DNA from: Candidatus Aminicenantota bacterium
Lineage (GTDB): Bacteria > Acidobacteriota > Aminicenantia > Aminicenantales > Saccharicenantaceae
Length of the DNA stretch: 64,000 nt
Direction: 5' to 3'
Assembly: GCA_017999365.1 (NCBI GenBank)
Contig: JAGNLW010000006.1
Span: forward strand, 124,001 to 188,000
Positions 61,260 to 64,000 of this stretch are shown piece by piece. The notes below the pieces were generated by a model. The model worked only from the letters and a program-made list of their open reading frames with translations, was not told the DNA's origin and ran no database searches. The position numbers were made by a program, and so were the translations under genes. How positions within the stretch are numbered: position 1 is the first letter of the stretch; each line of letters starts with the position of its first letter.

Positions 61260-63125
61260 ATGCGCCCTTGCTCCGCACGCTCTTCCCGCCGTTTCTTCCC
61301 TCGTAGACAAACCGCCCTCGCCGTCCTCACGCTCGGTCTCGTCGCCGCTACGGCCTACCCCTGGGGCTCGTTCCGGGGCGTCGCCATGCTCAAGGTCACG
61401 GATACACACCAGCAGATCGTTCAGGCCGCCTTCGAGCTCTTCCTCAACGATCCCCGCATCAAGGGCCTCAGCGGCATTCCCGTAGGAGGCAGCCGCCTCG
61501 TTTGGATCGACCGAGTCCTCGAATACGAGGGCGTCAACGGCTCCCTCCTCACCCTCTCCGCCTACGGGCCGGGACCGGACGCCGAGGGCTCGACGACCTA
61601 CTCCTGCCACTGGTTCAATCCGTCGACCGGCGCGGGGCTGGCGCCCCAAGCGGCCGCGGATTGGTATTCGCGGTTCATCAAGGGGGTCCTGGGCCTCGGC
61701 GGCGGCGACGAAGAGATATTGAAGGGTCTGGCCTGGTCGTCCCATTTCCTGGCCGATATGTTCGTGCCCTACCACCTCAACGGCATCCCGGCCGCCGACG
61801 CCCTGGCCCGCGCCGGCGCCGGGATATTCACGCTGGGCGAAGCCGAGGCCGGCCCCGCATTCCTTTTCGAGCCCCAGCCGCCCGCCCCCGGCGGGCCCAT
61901 CCCGGGCACGGTCTACGGCGACCTCACGCGGGCCTACGACAATTGGAGCCGCGAGGGCTGGGGTCTCAACTCCAACTTCCGCGAGCTCTACGCCCTATTC
62001 CAGGTCAACCATCAGGCCGTCGGGCATGGCGGCGGGACCAACCACCTCGACTGGTTCGATCCCTGGTACTGGACGGGCTTCCCGGCCCGGACCGTCGTCG
62101 TCGGCGGCTACCTTCCGACCGATCCCAACACCGACCCCGGCCGCTCCGTCCTGTCGACCCACGCGACTTACGAATCGCTGGCCCATGGGAGGTTCGTCCA
62201 GAGCGGCGGCTACCGGCGGGCCTTCGGCACGCCCCCGCCCTACGATCCCCTCTGGGTCAATCCCTATCCTGACTACGCTTTCTCGGGAGAAACCTGGCGG
62301 GCCCAGAGCCTCGCGGTACAGAACTTCGCCGCGAAGATCGCTCAAAGGACCCGCGAGCGCACGGACGCCTACTGGCGCGCCCCCGAGACGGCTATTCGGG
62401 CCGCCGTCGAGGCCGTCTACACGATGTGGCGGTCGGCCTACACGGCCCTCCAGCCGATGATCGTCATCGGGCGCGACCCGGCCCGGCCGAACGAGGGACT
62501 GGTCGTCTCGGTCAACGTCCAGAATCACTCCCTGGAGGACTGTCGGGACGTCAGCCTGCGCCTGCGGGTCGTCAAGGGCGGCGGCGTCGTGATCGAGAAC
62601 GTCCAGCCGCCGTCCGGCGGGATCGCCGGCATGGGCGCCCGGATGTGGAGCTGGTTCGTCCAGATCGATCCCAATCAGGATTGGGATGTCGTCGTCGAGG
62701 CCGTGGGCGCCTACACCCGGACCCCCGACCGCCAACACGCTCTGTCGTACGCCACCTACAAGCCCGACCCGCGGCAGCCTGTGCCGAAAAACGCCCGGTC
62801 GGTCGAGACGGCCACGGCGCCGGATTTCATCGGCCTATTCAGCATCACCGATCTGTACAGGCCCAGTGACGAGTACTACGGGCAAGTGACTTTCCGCGTC
62901 GACGGGACCTTCACCAGCGACGAGGATTTCCCCAAGCAATCGCGGAACTTCTCCGGCAAAGGTGTCTGGAAGTTCGATCCCGCGACGCTGACGTTCAGCC
63001 TCCAATGGCAGCCGGGCGGGGAGATGTCGGGCACCGTCAGCGGCAATACGGCCGACTTCCAGCTGACCGGGCGCTGGAGCAACGGACAGAGCGCCACCGC
63101 GCGCTTCGTCCGGATAGGACACTGA
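61260..63125 (+). CDS. Exported phospholipase C/P1-nuclease-like protein with C-terminal beta domain
   Basis: The 621-residue product starts with a basic n-region and signal peptide ending in ATA; the mature end reads YPWGSFRG, recalling the N-terminal Trp of zinc phospholipase C and S1/P1 nucleases. The motifs DTHQQIVQ, HWFNP and SSHFLADMFVPYHLNG (H..D..H) fit three-zinc active sites of that superfamily. Residues 415-500 look like an Ig/CARDB-like domain and the last 95 like a lipocalin-type beta domain. AGGAGG precedes the ATG. Confidence 0.8.
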   Translation: MRPCSARSSRRFFPRRQTALAVLTLGLVAATAYPWGSFRGVAMLKVTDTHQQIVQAAFELFLNDPRIKGLSGIPVGGSRLVWIDRVLEYEGVNGSLLTLSAYGPGPDAEGSTTYSCHWFNPSTGAGLAPQAAADWYSRFIKGVLGLGGGDEEILKGLAWSSHFLADMFVPYHLNGIPAADALARAGAGIFTLGEAEAGPAFLFEPQPPAPGGPIPGTVYGDLTRAYDNWSREGWGLNSNFRELYALFQVNHQAVGHGGGTNHLDWFDPWYWTGFPARTVVVGGYLPTDPNTDPGRSVLSTHATYESLAHGRFVQSGGYRRAFGTPPPYDPLWVNPYPDYAFSGETWRAQSLAVQNFAAKIAQRTRERTDAYWRAPETAIRAAVEAVYTMWRSAYTALQPMIVIGRDPARPNEGLVVSVNVQNHSLEDCRDVSLRLRVVKGGGVVIENVQPPSGGIAGMGARMWSWFVQIDPNQDWDVVVEAVGAYTRTPDRQHALSYATYKPDPRQPVPKNARSVETATAPDFIGLFSITDLYRPSDEYYGQVTFRVDGTFTSDEDFPKQSRNFSGKGVWKFDPATLTFSLQWQPGGEMSGTVSGNTADFQLTGRWSNGQSATARFVRIGH

Positions 63126-63130
63126 CCGCC

Positions 63131-63148
63131 GCCGGGCTTTCACCCGGC
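63131..63148. terminator. Weak hairpin between convergent genes
   Basis: GCCGGG-CTTTCA-CCCGGC followed by CTTAT, in the 24-nt gap between the convergent PLC-like and MFS genes. Confidence 0.4.
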
Positions 63149-63149
63149 C

Positions 63150-64000
63150 TTATTCGGCGGCCGGCTCGCTCATCTTCGACGATAGGAGGATGTGGCTGAG
63201 GATGCCCAGCATGGCCGCGAAGACGAGCATCCCGCCCGCGACCCGGTAGGCCGTGGTATAGGCGCCGGTGGAGTCGGCGATCATACCGGCCAGATTGGGC
63301 CCGAAAACCCCGCCGACGCCCCAGGCCGTGAACAGGATACCGTAGTTCAGGCCGAGGTTCTTGGTCCCCCAGTAGTCGGCCGCCGTGGCCGGGAAGAGGG
63401 ACAGGCACGAGCCGTAGTTGAAGCCCACCAGGGCGGCGCCGAACAGGAAGCCGGTCGCGGTCGAGAACCGGTCGAAGAAGAACATGACCGCGGCCTGGAG
63501 CAGGAAGACGCCGACCATAGCCGCGACCCGGCCGATGAAGTCGGAGGCCAGGCCGGCCAGCACGCGCCCGCCGGCGTTGAAGACGGCCAATACGGCGACG
63601 AAGACGAAGCCGGCCTCGACCGCCCCTCCCGACTGGGACGAGACGATCTTGGCGATGTGGCCGATGACCATGAGGCCGGCCGTCGCGCCGCAGGCGAGTT
63701 GCGCGTAGAGGGACCAGAACCGGGGCGTCCGGACCATTTCCCGCCAAGTCGCGTCGACGGGCGGGGGGGCCGCCCGCCGGCCCTTCTTCGCCTCGAGGGG
63801 CGCGGCGCTTGTCCGGACCTGGCCCGGCTTGGGATCGACGAGGAACTGGGCCGAGATGCCGGCGACGACGAGGAACACGAAGCCGAGCGTCCCGAAGGCG
63901 CCGGGGATGCCCTGGGACGAGAGCAGGGACCTGGAGAGCGGCGCGATATAGACCGGCGCCAGACCGAACCCGGCCACGACGATGCCGGCGATGAGGTCTT
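63150..64000 (-). CDS. MFS transporter, OxlT-like (N-terminus outside window)
   Basis: The frame stays open to the right edge, so the N-terminal membrane segments are missing. The visible 283 residues contain several membrane helices, a cytoplasmic loop with KKGRRAAPPP, and the C-terminal half motifs GLASDFIGRVAAM and GLNYGILFTAWGVGGVFGP, which match the oxalate/formate antiporter-like group of MFS carriers. Substrate is not determined. Confidence 0.88.
   Translation of the reverse strand, partial: DLIAGIVVAGFGLAPVYIAPLSRSLLSSQGIPGAFGTLGFVFLVVAGISAQFLVDPKPGQVRTSAAPLEAKKGRRAAPPPVDATWREMVRTPRFWSLYAQLACGATAGLMVIGHIAKIVSSQSGGAVEAGFVFVAVLAVFNAGGRVLAGLASDFIGRVAAMVGVFLLQAAVMFFFDRFSTATGFLFGAALVGFNYGSCLSLFPATAADYWGTKNLGLNYGILFTAWGVGGVFGPNLAGMIADSTGAYTTAYRVAGGMLVFAAMLGILSHILLSSKMSEPAAE

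Overview
The window is a high-GC bacterial chromosome segment (GC-rich throughout except one island) with densely packed genes, frequent ATGA/GTGA overlaps, recognisable sigma70-type promoters (TTGACA-like, 16-18 nt, TATAAT-like) and a gene set typical of anaerobic or facultative heterotrophs: a NAD-linked [NiFe] hydrogenase, M28 and M55 exported peptidases, a sialate O-acetylesterase and a 1100-residue exported Asp-box (VPS10/sortilin-like) repeat protein. This mix suggests Candidatus Aminicenantes or another Acidobacteria-related lineage; that placement is an inference from gene content, not from a marker phylogeny.

Region by region. 1-9.6 kb (all minus strand): a hydrogenase operon hoxF-hoxU-hoxY-hoxH-maturation protease-hypB-hypA, followed from its own promoter by a diaphorase-like set (NuoE-type, HndB-type, and a NuoF-GltD fusion that runs off the left edge). 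9.7-11.0 kb: a lipoprotein, tRNA-Lys and tRNA-Glu (plus) facing tRNA-Val (minus), with three 66-nt palindromic repeats between them. 11.2-15.9 kb: rplU-rpmA-obgE-nadD-rsfS, then rlmH-dksA-like-comF. 15.9-29.1 kb: hsp20, rsmI, a split glutaminase/NadE pair, a DUF4388-DnaJ-TPR protein, ligA, a secreted TPR protein, murB, a Rossmann/DUF2520 protein, a NYN nuclease, a HIT protein, murA and a MetY-type PLP enzyme. 29.3-44.2 kb: thrC with an aPGM-type enzyme, peptidases, citrate synthase, exported hydrolases, lemA-htpX, a CDF metal exporter and tRNA-Asp. Two families of dispersed palindromes (REP-like) sit in the gaps of 11-42 kb.

44.2-59.1 kb is a lower-GC genomic island inserted in the 3' end of tRNA-Asp. 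It is bounded by a perfect 26-bp direct repeat of the tRNA end (44183-44208 and 59087-59112) and I find no integrase in it. It carries a DUF488 pair, an unknown 223-residue protein, a NucS/DUF91-like nuclease next to a complete type I restriction-modification operon (hsdM-hsdS-hsdR) with a small YgjP-like metallopeptidase, two unknown genes, a tightly overlapping three-gene module (TIGR04255-like, small protein, SQDCD-motif protein) and a WG-repeat/trypsin-like-protease lipoprotein. This looks like a defence island, and the three-gene module, the DUF488 pair and the WG-protease are the best candidates for something undescribed.

59.1-64 kb returns to host-like composition: a Tat-lipoprotein, an alpha/beta hydrolase, a phospholipase C/P1-nuclease-like exported protein and an MFS transporter cut by the right edge.
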